In this document: positions 33,368 to 45,218 of the stretch, piece by piece
Layout of the letters: every line of letters begins with the position of its first letter
Position numbering within the stretch: the stretch's first letter is position 1
DNA from: Plantago ovata
Lineage: Eukaryota > Streptophyta > Magnoliopsida > Lamiales > Plantaginaceae
Length of the DNA stretch: 64,000 nt
Reading direction: 5' to 3'
NCBI GenBank assembly: GCA_028274465.1
Contig: CM051456.1
Location: 46,560,870 to 46,624,869 of the forward strand
Translations under genes and position numbers: made by a program
Notes under the pieces: model-generated
Seen by the model: the letters and a program-made list of their open reading frames with translations, nothing else
What the model was told of the DNA's origin: nothing
The model's database searches: none

Positions 33368-34770
33368 TGATGAACGTATTTTTGAAACGTTTATCTTGTC
33401 TTTTTTACCTTCTTTTGTTGTCTTTTTGCTTAGTTTTTTGGTTAGTTTTGTAGAATAGTGTCACGTTTTGTGTTTTCTGCATTTTCAGGCACTTAGGAAC
33501 GAAATGGCGTTTTTGGAGCTAAAAACGAGCTTTTTTGATAGAAAATGGCCCCGTTGAAGTTTCTTGATCTCCACAGCTTGTTCGTGAGTGCTTGAGCATC
33601 AATAAGCATTGAGAAGGATGAGTCCAAGGCACCCGAGGGCCGTACGAGGGCAAAAAGATTGAGTTGGAAGACAAAAATCTGCCCAGGAGCCAAGCTAACC
33701 GCCTGGAATAGTGAAGCGCTCCGCTTCATTTTCCAGTAGTTTTGGCACAGCAGCCAAGCGAAGCGCTTGGAGGGCCCAAGCGCTTCGCTTGCCAAGCGCT
33801 CCGCTTGGCCTCTCCAAGCGGTCCGCTTGGCAGCGGTTACGTTTTCGGATTTTCCTTCTTAAATCTGATTTTCAGTTACTTTTTCCATACTTTTGAACAT
33901 TGGCAACGTTTTGGCAGAGCTCCTAAGCCCCAAAAACTCAGACAAACTCATAGATACATTGTAATTTAGCTTGGGATTCAAGATTTTGATTGGAATTCAT
34001 CCTTTGTAATCATCTACGGAGAGGTTTTCTTTGATTTCCACCGATTAGTGACAGCTTTGGTGGTAACTTGTATCACTCTCTTGTCTTGTAGTTTGATATG
34101 ATGTATTCTGATTATTATTCATATGAATTGATGTCTATGTTGATGAATATGAGTAGCTAAATCCTTTGTGTTGGTGGTAGAATGTAGAATTATGCATGTT
34201 ATGGATTATGCTTATGCTTACATGAGGCTGTGAGTCAATCTTGCTGCAAATTACTTCATATGATTCTTAGTTGCCTATAAAATATATTCGAATAGAGTAT
34301 GTGACAAACTCGTTGGTCAATGAAAGCTATAGGATTGTATGTTAGTGATTTGCAGCATGCTAGATAAATGGTGTTAGTGACAAGCACCTCTAAATTATTG
34401 ATAGTGACCTTTCATGATGTGTGTCTTGAAAGTTACGTAGACAAGTTGCTTAGCACACTTAGTTGAAGGTTTTACGCACTGAACTTGTGAGCATATTAGT
34501 AATCCATGCATGTGTATTCAATTTCTACCACCGACCGTTTTCCAAACTTGTTTACAAAAACTCTTGATTTCTCACTTCCTTTGTTCAAACATCTTTCTAA
34601 AAAATCATCATCTAGTTGACTGAAATTAGCTAGCAAAAACCTTGATCAAAGCCACGTTAGGTCCCGAGAGAACGACACTCGGGGACAACTTGCCATTGCA
34701 CTCTGTTTGTGTAGTGAAAGGTGTTCTTTGGCTTTTAAACAAATTTAATTGGTGAAAAACGACATCATCA
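33368..34770 (+). repeat. 3' LTR of G
   Basis: 1403 bp, collinear with the 5' LTR, ending GACATCATCA. It is followed by GTAAC (34771-34775), the second copy of the target duplication. Confidence 0.95.
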
Positions 34771-35883
34771 GTAACACTGCCTGAACTTCATAATCTGCTG
34801 AAGACATATGATCAAACTCTTCCTAAGAAGGAAAAGTCGATCATGCTTGTTGGGCAACCGTCTAACTCAAACCCGAAAGGCAAAGTTGCTAAGGGTAAGG
34901 GAAAGTCGGGAGCCAAGGCTAACACTTGGAGTGATAAGCCTAAGCGTCCGAACCAGAAAAGGAAGTTCAAGAGAAGCGGAACGGTGCGCACAGATGAATG
35001 TCTTTTCTGTAAGCAGAAAGGACATTGGAAGAAAGATTGCCCTAAGCTTAGGGCAGATCAAGCTAAGAAGTCATCAGCTTCTGGCTCAGGTATGTTTGTT
35101 ATTGAAATGAACATGACTACTTTTGACTCCAATGGTTGGGTATTAGATACAGCCTGTGGCTCACACATTTGCAATAATGTGCAGGAGCTAATTAATCACA
35201 GGCTAGTCAAGCGAGGTGAAATCGACTTGCATGTTGGGAACGGCAATCCAGTTGAAGCCAAACGCGTTGGACGCAGCAAGATAGATTTACCTTCGGGACA
35301 ATGTTTAGAACTTGATAATGTTTATTTTGTTCCATCCATTGTCAGAAATATTATTTCCATTCCATTGTTAGACAATATGGGTTTTTCCTTTCGATTTGCG
35401 AATAATACTTGTTATTTTTCATTAAATAATCAGTATTATGGGAAAGCTCGCTTGGTGAATGGTTTATATATTTTGCAAAGTAGTCTACCTTTATTTCAAA
35501 TACATAACAAACAACCGTCTTCAAGTAAGAAGAATAATCCATCTTATCTATGGCATTGTCGGCTAGGCCATATCAATGAAACACGGATTCAAAGACTAAG
35601 GAAGTTGGACTACTTAGAACCATTTGATTTTGAATCATATGGTACATGTTAATCTTGTGTTAAGGGTAAGATGACGAACAAACCTTTTGTTGGACAAGGT
35701 GTTCGTGCCACTCGTTGCTTAGAGCTCATACATACCGATGTATGTGGACCGTTTAAAGTCCATGCGCGTGGGGGTTATCCTTACTTCGTTACCTTTACTG
35801 ACGATTTCTCAAGGTATGGATATATTTATCTTATGAAGAATAAATCCGAGACCTTTGGAAAATTCAAGGAGTTTAGGAATGAG
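34771..35883 (+). pseudogene. A gag C-terminus, protease and start of integrase
   Basis: It continues gag after G. The zinc knuckle CLFCKQKGHWKKDC is at about 35000-35040, after a basic KGKVAKGKGKSG stretch. The protease site is WVLDTACGSHIC near 35136 (relatives mostly read DSG or DTG; here DTA, so a likely loss of the catalytic Gly). GAG-pre-integrase follows (YLWHCRLGHINETRIQRL), then TAA at 35650-35652 and the integrase core start LELIHTDVCGPF. H interrupts at 35883 (ATGAG). Confidence 0.88.
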
Positions 35884-36728
35884 TGATGATGTCGTTTTTC
35901 ACAAATTAAATTTGTTTAAAAGTCCAAGAACACTTATCACTACACAAACTAGAGTGCAATGGCAAGTTGTCCCCGAGTGTCGTTCTCTCAGGACCAAACG
36001 TGGCTTTGCTTGAGGTTTTTGCTAGTAATTTCAGTCAATGAGTTCAAATGTTTATAGAATCGTTTTCTTTGAACAAAGCAACGAGAAATCAGATTGTTCT
36101 AATCAAGTTTGGAAAACGGTTGGTGGTAGAAATCAAATACACATGCATGGGTTACGAATATGCTCACAAGTTCAGTGCGTAAAACCTTCGATCAAGTCTG
36201 CTAAGCAACTCGTCTAGGTAACTTTCAAGACACACATCATAAAAGACCACTATCAATACTTTAGAGGTGCTTGTCACTAACACCATTTATCTAGCATGCT
36301 GCAAATCTCTAACATACAATCCTATAGCTTTCATTGACCAAGAGTTTGTCACTATACTCAATTCGAATATATTTTATAGGCAACTAACAATCATATGAAG
36401 GAATTTGCAGCAAGATTGAATCACAATCTCATGTAAGCATAAACATAACCCATAGCATGCATATTCTACATTCTACCACCAACACAAAAGATTTAGCGAC
36501 TCATATTCATCAACATAGACATCAATTCATATGAATAATAATCAGAATACATCATATCAAACTACAAGACAAGAGAGTGATACAAGTTACCACCAAAGCT
36601 GTCACTAATCGGTGGAAATCAAAGAAAACCTCTCCGTAGATGATTACAAAGGATGAATTCCAATCAAAATCTTGAATCCCAAGCTAAAATACAATGTAAT
36701 CTGAGTTTTCTCTGAGTTTTGGGGCTTA
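35884..36728 (-). repeat. H 3' LTR, distal fragment
   Basis: It starts (plus view) TGATGATGTCG, the reverse of the G LTR end. It breaks off after GGGGCTTA near 36728 into 3'-leader sequence. It shares about 260 near-identical bases (36471-36727) with the other LTR fragment. Confidence 0.9.
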
Positions 36729-37301
36729 CAAGAACTTGAGCTGACAATAGGCATGTACGAAACCAAAAGAGCACATAGTACTGAAAATCCAATGGCCCCT
36801 CCCCAAACCTAAACTTTTGCTCGTCCTCGAGTAAAGAAAAGTTGACAAGAAAGGAAAAATTGGATTGAAAGTACACTTCCCTGGTATAAAGGTTCATGTC
36901 CAACTCCTATAAAAGAGTAGTACCTGAAAAGACTCAAGAAACAAGTGAAAACGGGTGCGCAAAGGTGAGAAGAATGGAAAAAACGAGGAAAATCTGGGTA
37001 CAGGGTCCAGGCGAACCGCTTTGCGGGAGCCAAGCGGTTCGCTTGGCAAGCGGAGCGCTTGGGAGGCTCCAGGCGCTCCGCTTGAATTTCCAGGAAGTTG
37101 CAAAACTTTCTGGAATTTCAAGTGGACCGCTTGGCCCTTCCAAGCGCTTCGCTTGGCTCTGTTTCTAGATTTTCGATGTTTTTTCCTATCTTAATCACCT
37201 AAGGCACCAAGACAAAAACTAGACTAAACTAATCACGACAAAAGGCACACAGGCCACAACTACAAAAGCAATTAAAAAGTACAAGAAACTAATGAAATGA
37301 A
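36729..37301 (-). other. H 3' leader fragment with palindrome array
   Basis: Reverse-strand match to G 31490-31990. It carries the PPT-like module (about 36790-36830) and the CAAGCG-NNN-CGCTTG array (37010-37157). Non-coding. Confidence 0.82.
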
Positions 37302-39756
37302 CTAAGATACAAAAGGTACCTCGACCAAGTCAACCTCCACTTCATGAGTCGACTCGAGAGGCTCTAGGTACGGCTTAACTCTATGGCCATTGACCTTGAA
37401 GGTAGCTCCGGTTTTGTTGTCCAAGAGTTCCACAGCACCATGGGGTGCTACTCGGACAATTTCAAATGGTCCGTCCCATCTAGAACGGAGTTTTCCAGGA
37501 AAAAGTCGCAACCGAGAGTTGAAGAGGAGTGCCTTTTGACCTGGGACTAAATCCTTGCGGATGATGCCTCTATCATGATACCTCTTTGCCCGTTCCTTGT
37601 ATATCTTACCACTTTCGAAGGCTTTCAATCTTAGCTCATCTAGCTCGGTGAGTTGCAAAAGTCTTTCTTCACCGGCTTTCTCCATATCAAGGTTCAATTG
37701 CTTGATGGCCCAAAGTGATCTATGCTCCAACTCCACGGGTAGATGGCAAGCTTTCCCGTACACAAGCCGGTAGGGAGTGGTACCAATCACCGTTTTGAAC
37801 GAGGTCCTATATGCCCATAGTGCATCTGGCAACTTGGTGGACCAATCCTTCCTCGAGGGTTTGACCACCCGCTCCAAGATTTTCTCGATTTGCCGATTGC
37901 TCACTTCCACTTGGCCAGATATTTGAGGATGATATGGAGTAGCAACGAAATGTGTCACCCCGTACTTCTTCATGAGATTAGCGAAGACCTTGTTCACAAA
38001 GTGAGTTCCCCCATCGCTGATAATGGATCTCGGGGTCCCAAACCTATTAAAGATCACATCACGAAGAAAAGAGAGTACAACCTTGGCATCATTAGTCCGG
38101 GTGGGAACAGCCTCTACCCATTTGGTGACATAGTCGACCGCAACCAAGATATATTCGTACCCATTACTCTTAGGGAATGGTCCCATAAAGTCTATACCCC
38201 AAACATCAAAAGGCTCAACAACTAAGTTACCTTGCTGGGGCATCTCTTGTTGCTTGCCAATGTTGCCACTCCGTTGGCATGAGTCACTTTGCGCCACAAA
38301 TGAGCGCGCATCTTCAAACAAGCTGGGCCAAAAGAACCCGGATTGAAGCACCTTGCCAGCGGTTTTTTGGCCACTATAATGCCCTCCACATTCTAACTCA
38401 TGGCAGAATCTCAATATCGACCATTGCTCTTTCTAGGGTACACACCTCCGCAAGACTTCATCTCCTCCCTTGCGGAACAAGTACGGGTCATCCCATATGT
38501 AATAGCGACAATTCCTCACAAGTGAACGTCGTTCAGGTCCAGAGAGATGGGTTGGCATCGCATTTGTGGCTAAGAAGTTAACGATATCGGCGTACCATGG
38601 TTCCAACTCTATGCGCATCAACTGATCATCGCGCAAATCATCTGGGACGGGTGTGTCGTCTTGTGGAATGTTTGGCAACCGGGACAAGTGGTCTGCCACC
38701 AGGTTTTCCTTGCCACTTTTATCAATTATCTCCACCTTGAACTCTTGGAGAAGAAGTACCCAACGCATCAAGCGTGGCTTGGTTTCACACTTAGCAATCA
38801 AATGCTTGAGAGCTGCATGGTCAGTGTGAACAAAAACTTTGTACCCAGTAATATAGGACCTGAATTTACTTAGAGCAAAAATAACCGCTAAGAATTCTTT
38901 CTCAGTGGTAGTATAATTAATCTGAGCAGCATCTAAGGTCTTACTAGCATAGTAAATCACTCTGAAACGGTTATCAACCTTTTGACCAAGAACAGCACCC
39001 ATAGCATAGTCAGAAGCATCACACATAATTTCAAAAGGAATTTTCCAATCCGGAGAGACTACAATAGGGGCTGTTACGAGTTTCTCCTTAAGTGTGTGGA
39101 AAGCGTCAAGACATTCTTGTGTGAATTCGAAGGGAACATCTTTAGCAAGCAAGTTACTCAAGCACTTAGATATCTTAGAGAAATCTTTGATAAATCTCCT
39201 ATGGAAGCCTACATGCCCAAGGAAGGATTGCAATTCACGCACACAAGTAGGTGGAGGTAACTTTTCAATGATTTCAAGTTTCCCTTTGTCTACCTCTATC
39301 CCTCTTTCAGAAATAGCATGTCCCAGCACAATTCCCTCTTTAACCATATAGTGACTCTTTTCCCTACTCAAGGTAAGATTACATTCAATACACCTCCTTA
39401 AGACACGATCAAGTTTATCAAGACAATCATCAAATGAATCACCGTAAACGGAAAAATCATCCATAAATACCTCAACAAATTTATTCACCATGTCGGAGAA
39501 GACGGAGAGCATGCAACGTTGGAAAATGGCCGGAGCATTGCACAATCCGAAGGGCATCCTCCGGTATGCGAAAGTGCCAAAAGGACATGTGAAGGTGGTC
39601 TTCTCTTAGTCCTCGGGAGCTATAGGAATCTGGTAGAAACCTGACAAACCATCCAAGAAACAATAGAACTCTTGCCCAGCTAGGCGGTTAAGCATATCAT
39701 CAATAAATGGTAAAGGAAAATGATCTTTCTTTGTGGCAGAATTCAATTTCCTATGA
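37302..39756 (-). pseudogene. pol: H pol: RT (partial), RNase H, integrase
   Basis: From the right junction the minus strand reads RT from the DHRKLNSATKKDHFPLPF block, then [40 protein letters not shown] (catalytic FMDD), RNase H with [29 protein letters not shown] and [13 protein letters not shown], then the integrase zinc finger ([15 protein letters not shown]...SCQRSGNI), the core [21 protein letters not shown] and [12 protein letters not shown], and a C-terminal [19 protein letters not shown]. This is Athila-like. Stops occur at about 39607 (TAA, expected Gln) and 38422 (TAG). The second zinc-finger Cys looks altered ([11 protein letters not shown]). The beginning of RT, protease and gag are deleted. 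Confidence 0.92.
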
Positions 39757-40577
39757 TCTACCACCAACACAAAAGATTTAGCTACTCATATTCATCAACA
39801 TAGACATCAATTCATATGAATAATAATCAGAATACATCATATCAAACTACAAGACAAGAGAGTGATACAAGTTACCACCAAAGCTGTCACTAATCGGTGG
39901 AAATCAAAGAAAACCTCTCCGTAGATGATTACAAAGGATGAATTCCAATAAAAATAAAAATCTTGAATCCCAATCTAAAATACAATGTAATCTGAGTTTT
40001 CTCTGAGTTTTGGGGCTTAGGGGCCCTCCAAAACGAAGCTACAGTTCAAAAGATCTTTAAAAAATGACTGAAGATCAGATCTAAGAAGGAAAATCCGAAA
40101 ACGAAACCGCTGCCAAGCGGACCGCTTGGAGAAGCCAAGCGGAGCGCTTGGCAAGCGAAGCGCTTTGGCACTCCAAGCGCTTCGCTTGGCTTCTGTGCCA
40201 AAGCTCCTGGAAAATGAAGCGGAGCGCTTCACTATTCCAGGCGCTTAGCTTGGCTCCTGGGCAGATTTTTGTCTTCAAACTCAATCTTTTTTCCCTCGCA
40301 TGGCCCTCGGGTGCCTAGGACTCATCCTTCTCGATGCTTATTGATGATCAAACACTTACGAACAAGCCACGGAGATTGGGGAACTTCAACGGGGCCATCT
40401 TTTCCATCAAAAAGACTCGTTTTTAGCTCCAAAAACGCCGTTTCGTACCTAGGTGCCTGAAAATGCAGAAAACACAAAACGTGACACTATTCTACAAAAC
40501 TAACCAAAAAACAAGGCTAGAAGATAGCAAAAGAAGGTAAAAAAGACAAGATGAACGCGTCAAAAATACGTTCATCA
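39757..40577 (-). repeat. H 5' LTR, proximal fragment
   Basis: On the minus strand it starts TGATGAACG at 40577, carries the palindrome array (about 40108-40250), and stops at GTTGGTGGTAGA (39757), where it joins RT coding sequence directly. Confidence 0.9.
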
Positions 40578-43102
40578 ATGAGGTCGAGAATGAATTGAAC
40601 CTGAGGATAGTCACTCTTCGATCAGATCCAGGAGGTGAATACCTTAGTGAAGAATTTATCGATTACTTGAAGGAAAATGGAATTCAATCGCAATGGACTC
40701 CTCCTGGAACACCACAGTTAAATGGTGTGTCTGAGAGGAGGAGTCGAACCCTGTTAGACATGGTAAGATCAATGATTGGATTCTCGACTCTTCCAAAGTA
40801 TCTGTGGGGATATGCACTACAAACTGCAATCTACATTCTGAACCGTGTACCATCTAAATCAGTGGAGAAAACTATTTATGTGTTATGGAAGGGAAAGAAG
40901 CCTTCACTAGGCTATCTTAGACCTTGGGACTAACCTGCGATAGTCAAGCTGATGCTCACTAATAAGTTAGATGCCAAGGGTGTCAAAGTATATTTCATAG
41001 GCTATCCTCGTCAGACGAGAGGCTATGAATTCTATCATGCTGAAGATCACAAGGTGATCGTGTCTAGAAACGTGAAGTTTTTAGAAGCTGAATACCTCGA
41101 AGAAGAGAGGTTAGATGATATGATAGAACTTGAAGAAATTCAAGACTTTGACACGCGCGAACATGAGGTCTCTAAATCTTCTGATTTGGACTCAAGTTCA
41201 GTGGGAGCTTTCGAAACACACAAGGGTGATGATATGACACTTGCTAGGCATGTCATAGTCAGTGGGAGTCCTGTGATTAGATCAACAGTTGAAACCACAC
41301 CAATAGAACCCGTTGTCAACCAACCTGTGCAACAAGTTGCACAAGAGCAGCCTCCCGCAAGGGAACAGGGTCGCGCCCAACGACCAGCTACATCAGTACC
41401 CAATGATAATGTTCGTGTTACACGAAGCCAGAAAAGAAAAGCACCAGAACAAGTCGAGCTCCGTAGGTCGAAGAGGATCCTAAGAAGACCTCAGAAGCAA
41501 AGCCTTATGATAGAAGACATCAGTGAACTTGATGTCAGTTTATCAGATCGGGAAGATCCCGAGACCTACAAAGAGGCAATAATTGATATTGACTCAGACA
41601 AATGGCAAGAGGCCATGGAATTAGAAATGGATTCAATGTACCAGAACCAAGTTTGGAACTTGGTAGACTTGCCCCAAGGGGTTAGACCAATTGGGTGCAA
41701 ATGTGTCTTTAAACGAAAGACAGATGCCAATGGCAAGGTACAAACGCACAAAGCTAGGCTTGTGGCGAAAGGCTACACGCGAAGGTATGGCATCGATTAC
41801 GATGAAACCTTTTCACCGGTAGCAAAATTGAAGTCCATTCGAATTCTACTTGCGATAGCTGCCTACTATGATTATGAAATCTGGCAGATAGATGTAAAGA
41901 CAGCCTTCCTCAATGGCAACCTTGAGGAAGAGGTCTATATGCTACAGCCGGAAGGTTTTATTAGTAAAACCAGGCCAACTGCTGTATGCAAATTACAAAG
42001 ATCCATCTATGGGCTAAAGCAAGCGTCGAGGAGCTGGAATATCCGCTTTGATGAAGCTGTCAAATGGTTTGACTTCATCAAAATCAAGGAAGATCCCTGT
42101 GTCTACACTAGGCACAGCGACAAGGGAGTCGTTTTCATGATCATTTATGTTGATGACATTTTGATCATGGGAAACAATGTCTCTATGCTAGAAGAGACTT
42201 AAGTTTGGTTATCAAGTACCTTCTCGATGAAGGACTTGGGTGAAGCGAACTAAATCCTAGGGATCAAGATCTTTAGAGATAGATCCAAGAGGATGTTAGG
42301 AATGACACAGTCCACCTACATCGATAAAATACTGAAGCGTTATAAGATGGACGACTCAAAGAGAGGCTTTCTCCCAGCTAGGCATGGGATTGTCTTATCA
42401 GTTAAGGATGGTCCTAAAACTGATGAAGAAAGAAATGCAATGAGTCGTGTGCCCTATGCTTCGGCAGTAGGGTCTATAATGTATGCAATGAATTGCACAA
42501 GGCACGATGTGGCATATGCGCTTAGTGTCACTTGTCGACACCAACAGAATCCAGGAGTACCTCACTGGACTGCTGTAAAGAACATTCTTAAGTACCTTTG
42601 ACGGACTAAAGAGATGCTCTTGGTGTTTGGTGGAGAACCAGAATTAAAGATGTCTGGTTATGTCGACGCTGGATTTGAATCAGATCCTGATGACTTTGAG
42701 TCACAAACAGGATACGTATTCAAATTGAACGGAGGAGCTATCTATTGGAAGAGTTCTAAGCAAGCCACGATTGCTGACTCATCCACAGAAGCCGAGTACA
42801 TTGCTGGATCAGAAGCTTCGAAAGAAGTTGTCTGGATTTCAGAGTTCTTGAAGGAATTGAGGGTTGTTCCTGCTCCTAGTCCAATAACGATTTATTGGGA
42901 CAATACGGGCGCCGTCGCTCAAGCTAAGGAGCCTAGATCTACAAACAAGAACGTACATGTACTTGTTAGAGGAGAAGTTAGTATAGAACGTGTCTCTACC
43001 ACGGACAACGTGGCAGATCCTTTCACCAAGGTCTTATCAGTGGAAGTCCACTTAAGACATTATGCTAATCTGGGCATTAGGCATAAAGGTGACTGGCTCT
43101 AG
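40578..43102 (+). pseudogene. pol: A pol: integrase C-half, RT and RNase H
   Basis: It continues integrase after H: LRSDPGGEYLSEEF, PQLNGVSERRSRTLLDMVRS. Then come the linker and RT with VFKRKTDANGKVQTHKARLV, DVKTAFLNGNLEEEVYM, YGLKQASRSW and YVDD at 42146-42157. RNase H has SGYVDAGFESDPDD, WKSSKQATIADSSTEAEY and YWDNTGAVAQAKEPRS, ending LGIRHKGDWL at 43102. Stops: TAA 40931, TAA 42200, TAA 42251, TGA 42599 (CGA expected, YLRRTK). In RNase H the stretch after NVHVL is short by about ten residues compared with the usual HLIRE segment. Not functional. Confidence 0.92.
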
Positions 43103-43116
43103 TCCAAGTGGGAGAT
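43103..43116 (+). promoter_or_regulatory. Polypurine tract of A
   Basis: AAGTGGGAGAT at 43107-43116 directly precedes the LTR start TGATAGTG and follows the pol stop codon closely. The same tract stands at 51228-51238 in E2. Confidence 0.85.
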
Positions 43117-45218
43117 TGATAGTGTATATGTCCTAGAGACAGTCCTTACTAAGGGCATGGTGCCCTTATAGAGGGCATATATTACTATTACACAGGACAA
43201 CGTAATATAATATATGTTTGTTGCATTTTACTATTGAGTATCGCTTTCATATTTATATTACACTAGGCTGCAGCATGTCATATCTTTATTACTGTCTGTA
43301 TTGATAATAAACATGTCCCCTCGGATAGATGACCGATCACATAGATAGTGGGAGCTATGTGAGTTATCATCTATCCCAAACTCTCCCTAGTCGAGGTTCA
43401 TCTCGGATGTGGGGGTCTGAATGAACCAGACAAGACTAGTATGCGTGGAGGTTATACTTGTTGGAGCAAGTGTGAGCCGATCCCACGACCACGGAACGGA
43501 TTGTTGGACAATCGAGAAACGTTCCCATAACTGCGCATAGTTGTTCGAAGAAGCTTTATCGAACAATGGAAGTACCCACCGGACCCTCCCATCGATGTAT
43601 ACTCTACACCGAAGTGTCTATGGGAACCGGTGAGTTGTCGAAGTGATGCCATTCGTCCTTTGTACTTACAGGACTTTATCATCATATTTGTTGCCCCATA
43701 TCCTTGGTGGGCCCGTCGATGTAAGCTCTGAATAAGCAGCTGACCTAAGACACGATCCAGGATTATGGCTAAATACAAATGGGGGTGATAAGCGATTCTG
43801 TGAAGGATTCATCTCTCAAGTGTAGCATATGAGAGCACTGCTCATAGTCTGCATAGTTGTGTTGGTAAAGTCATTGGCCAGTGCAAATGATATATTATGA
43901 TGGTCATAAGTATATCTTAACCAAGCAACTCCCTGAGACGCCCGTGGATGTATTATTGGGATAGACACTTCATCGATCCTAGATACATTCGAGCAAGTCA
44001 GATGAAGGGACGTTACCATCGCCGCGTTGAGCGCGACAGGCTTCGCAACGAAAGGGTTAGCTTTGAGAAACCTCTCAAACGTCCTCACGTATTAATATTG
44101 CAAATGGAACCGTCTAGGAATTCCATGTTGCCTAGTCTAGGACTTGCTTAATACGGTGAGGCCCTATGGGTCACACTATGTGGTGATTCAGTCTATCAGA
44201 ATATCCTTGAAGATGGAATCGCAATTAATTTGGAATTAATTGTGATTGATTGATTATAATTGATTTGGAATTAATTATAATATTTGGTGGCACAATTAAT
44301 GATTTGGAATTATTAATTGAATTGGCTAATTAATTGTATTTTATGTAAATACAATTAAAGATTATATTTTAGAAATATAATGGAGGTTTGATTAGAAAGG
44401 ATATGTTAATTTAGAATTAACATATGCACTTGGGCAAAATCTACTTGGACTTTGAATTGCCTTAGAAATATAAGTGGGTCCCAAAATTGGGACCCACCTC
44501 CCGTAGGACAACGCGCGCGCGCGCGCGCTGATGGATAAGGGGAAGGAGTTCGACTCCTTCCTCTATTAGAAGTCCAAGGGATAAGTTAGATTTTCCTGAT
44601 TGAGTTTTAATTTGATTGGGAATGAATCTAGACTTGATATTGGTTTCCTTGTGCGATAAGAATTAGATTCTTATTCCTTTACGAAGTCTAATTGCTTATG
44701 CTTTAGGCTTCTATAGACTACTATATATAGTGGACTATTAGAGAGTTTTGAACACACAGTTTTGAACACAGTTTCAGACATAGACTTTCACAGCTATACT
44801 ACCCAGTTTTCTTAGAGAAAATAAAAATCTCTCCCCTCCTCCCTTAGCCACCCACGCGCGCGCCACCTCACCGGAGGAATCGCCGCCCCGTCTTCTTGGT
44901 CACACAAAGAATATCCTAGCATTCTTCCGATAGGCTGTTCATCCGTGGATACCAAGGTTGAGGTTCTAGGAGTTGGAAACTAACTCTTATTGTCTTGCAG
45001 ATATAAGGAGCATTGTAGATATCTTCGACTTCGACGAAGGAGAAGATACACCAGAATATTATGAAGTCTTGGAAGCTGCTTTGGAAGTAAGGTTAGTCTT
45101 CTAATTGACGTGTTTATATATATATATGACATATGCATAATCAATTAACCTGTATGTTAAGAAAATTTTGAAATTCCGCTGCGTACCCTAGGGGTAACTC
45201 TGACCGTATTTTCTTCCA
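43117..45218 (+). repeat. 3' LTR of A
   Basis: 2102 bp and uninterrupted, so it shows the intact form of the 5' LTR: AT-rich middle, palindrome GTGGGTCCC/GGGACCCAC at 44474-44497, CG-alternating run near 44513, TATA-like box near 44722. It ends CTTCCA followed by CGTCT. Confidence 0.95.

Larger units (their letters stand above)
28059..34770 (+). mobile_element. Element G: Athila-like gypsy element lacking RT and integrase
   Basis: 6712 bp flanked by GTAAC. LTRs are 28059-29462 (1404 bp) and 33368-34770 (1403 bp), alike with few differences by eye. It has a PBS for tRNA-Asp type at 29466. Gag and a protease remnant (29659-31315) run straight into the post-pol leader with the motif GCGCTTCTCGGGAGGCAACC (31408-31427). 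No RT, RNase H or integrase is present. H is from the same family and keeps those parts. G is therefore a non-autonomous, gag-only derivative. Confidence 0.95.
35884..40577 (-). mobile_element. Element H: Athila-like gypsy element with both LTR-internal junctions deleted
   Basis: Minus-strand element of the G family, flanked by ATGAG (35879-35883, 40578-40582). It keeps the outer ends of both LTRs: 40577-39757 is the first 820 bp of the 5' LTR, and 36728-35884 is the last 845 bp of the 3' LTR. Between them lie RT to integrase and part of the 3' leader. Missing are the end of the 5' LTR, PBS, gag, protease and RT start, and also the PPT region and the start of the 3' LTR. Because the duplication and outer ends are intact, both deletions must postdate insertion. 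Confidence 0.92.
9947..45218 (+). mobile_element. Element A: Ty1/copia retrotransposon carrying three nested elements
   Basis: The ends are TGATAGTG...CTTCCA with the 5-bp duplication CGTCT at 9942-9946 and 45219-45223. The two LTRs (2099 bp after removing F, and 2102 bp) differ by only scattered changes by eye. The element has a tRNA-iMet PBS at 25819, gag from 27496, a PPT at about 43107, and copia order gag-PR-INT-RT-RH. F is inserted in the 5' LTR, G in gag and H in integrase. Without those three its length is about 10.1 kb. At least five in-frame stops make it defective. The lineage within copia (Tork/Angela group or relative) is not settled by eye. Confidence 0.95.
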
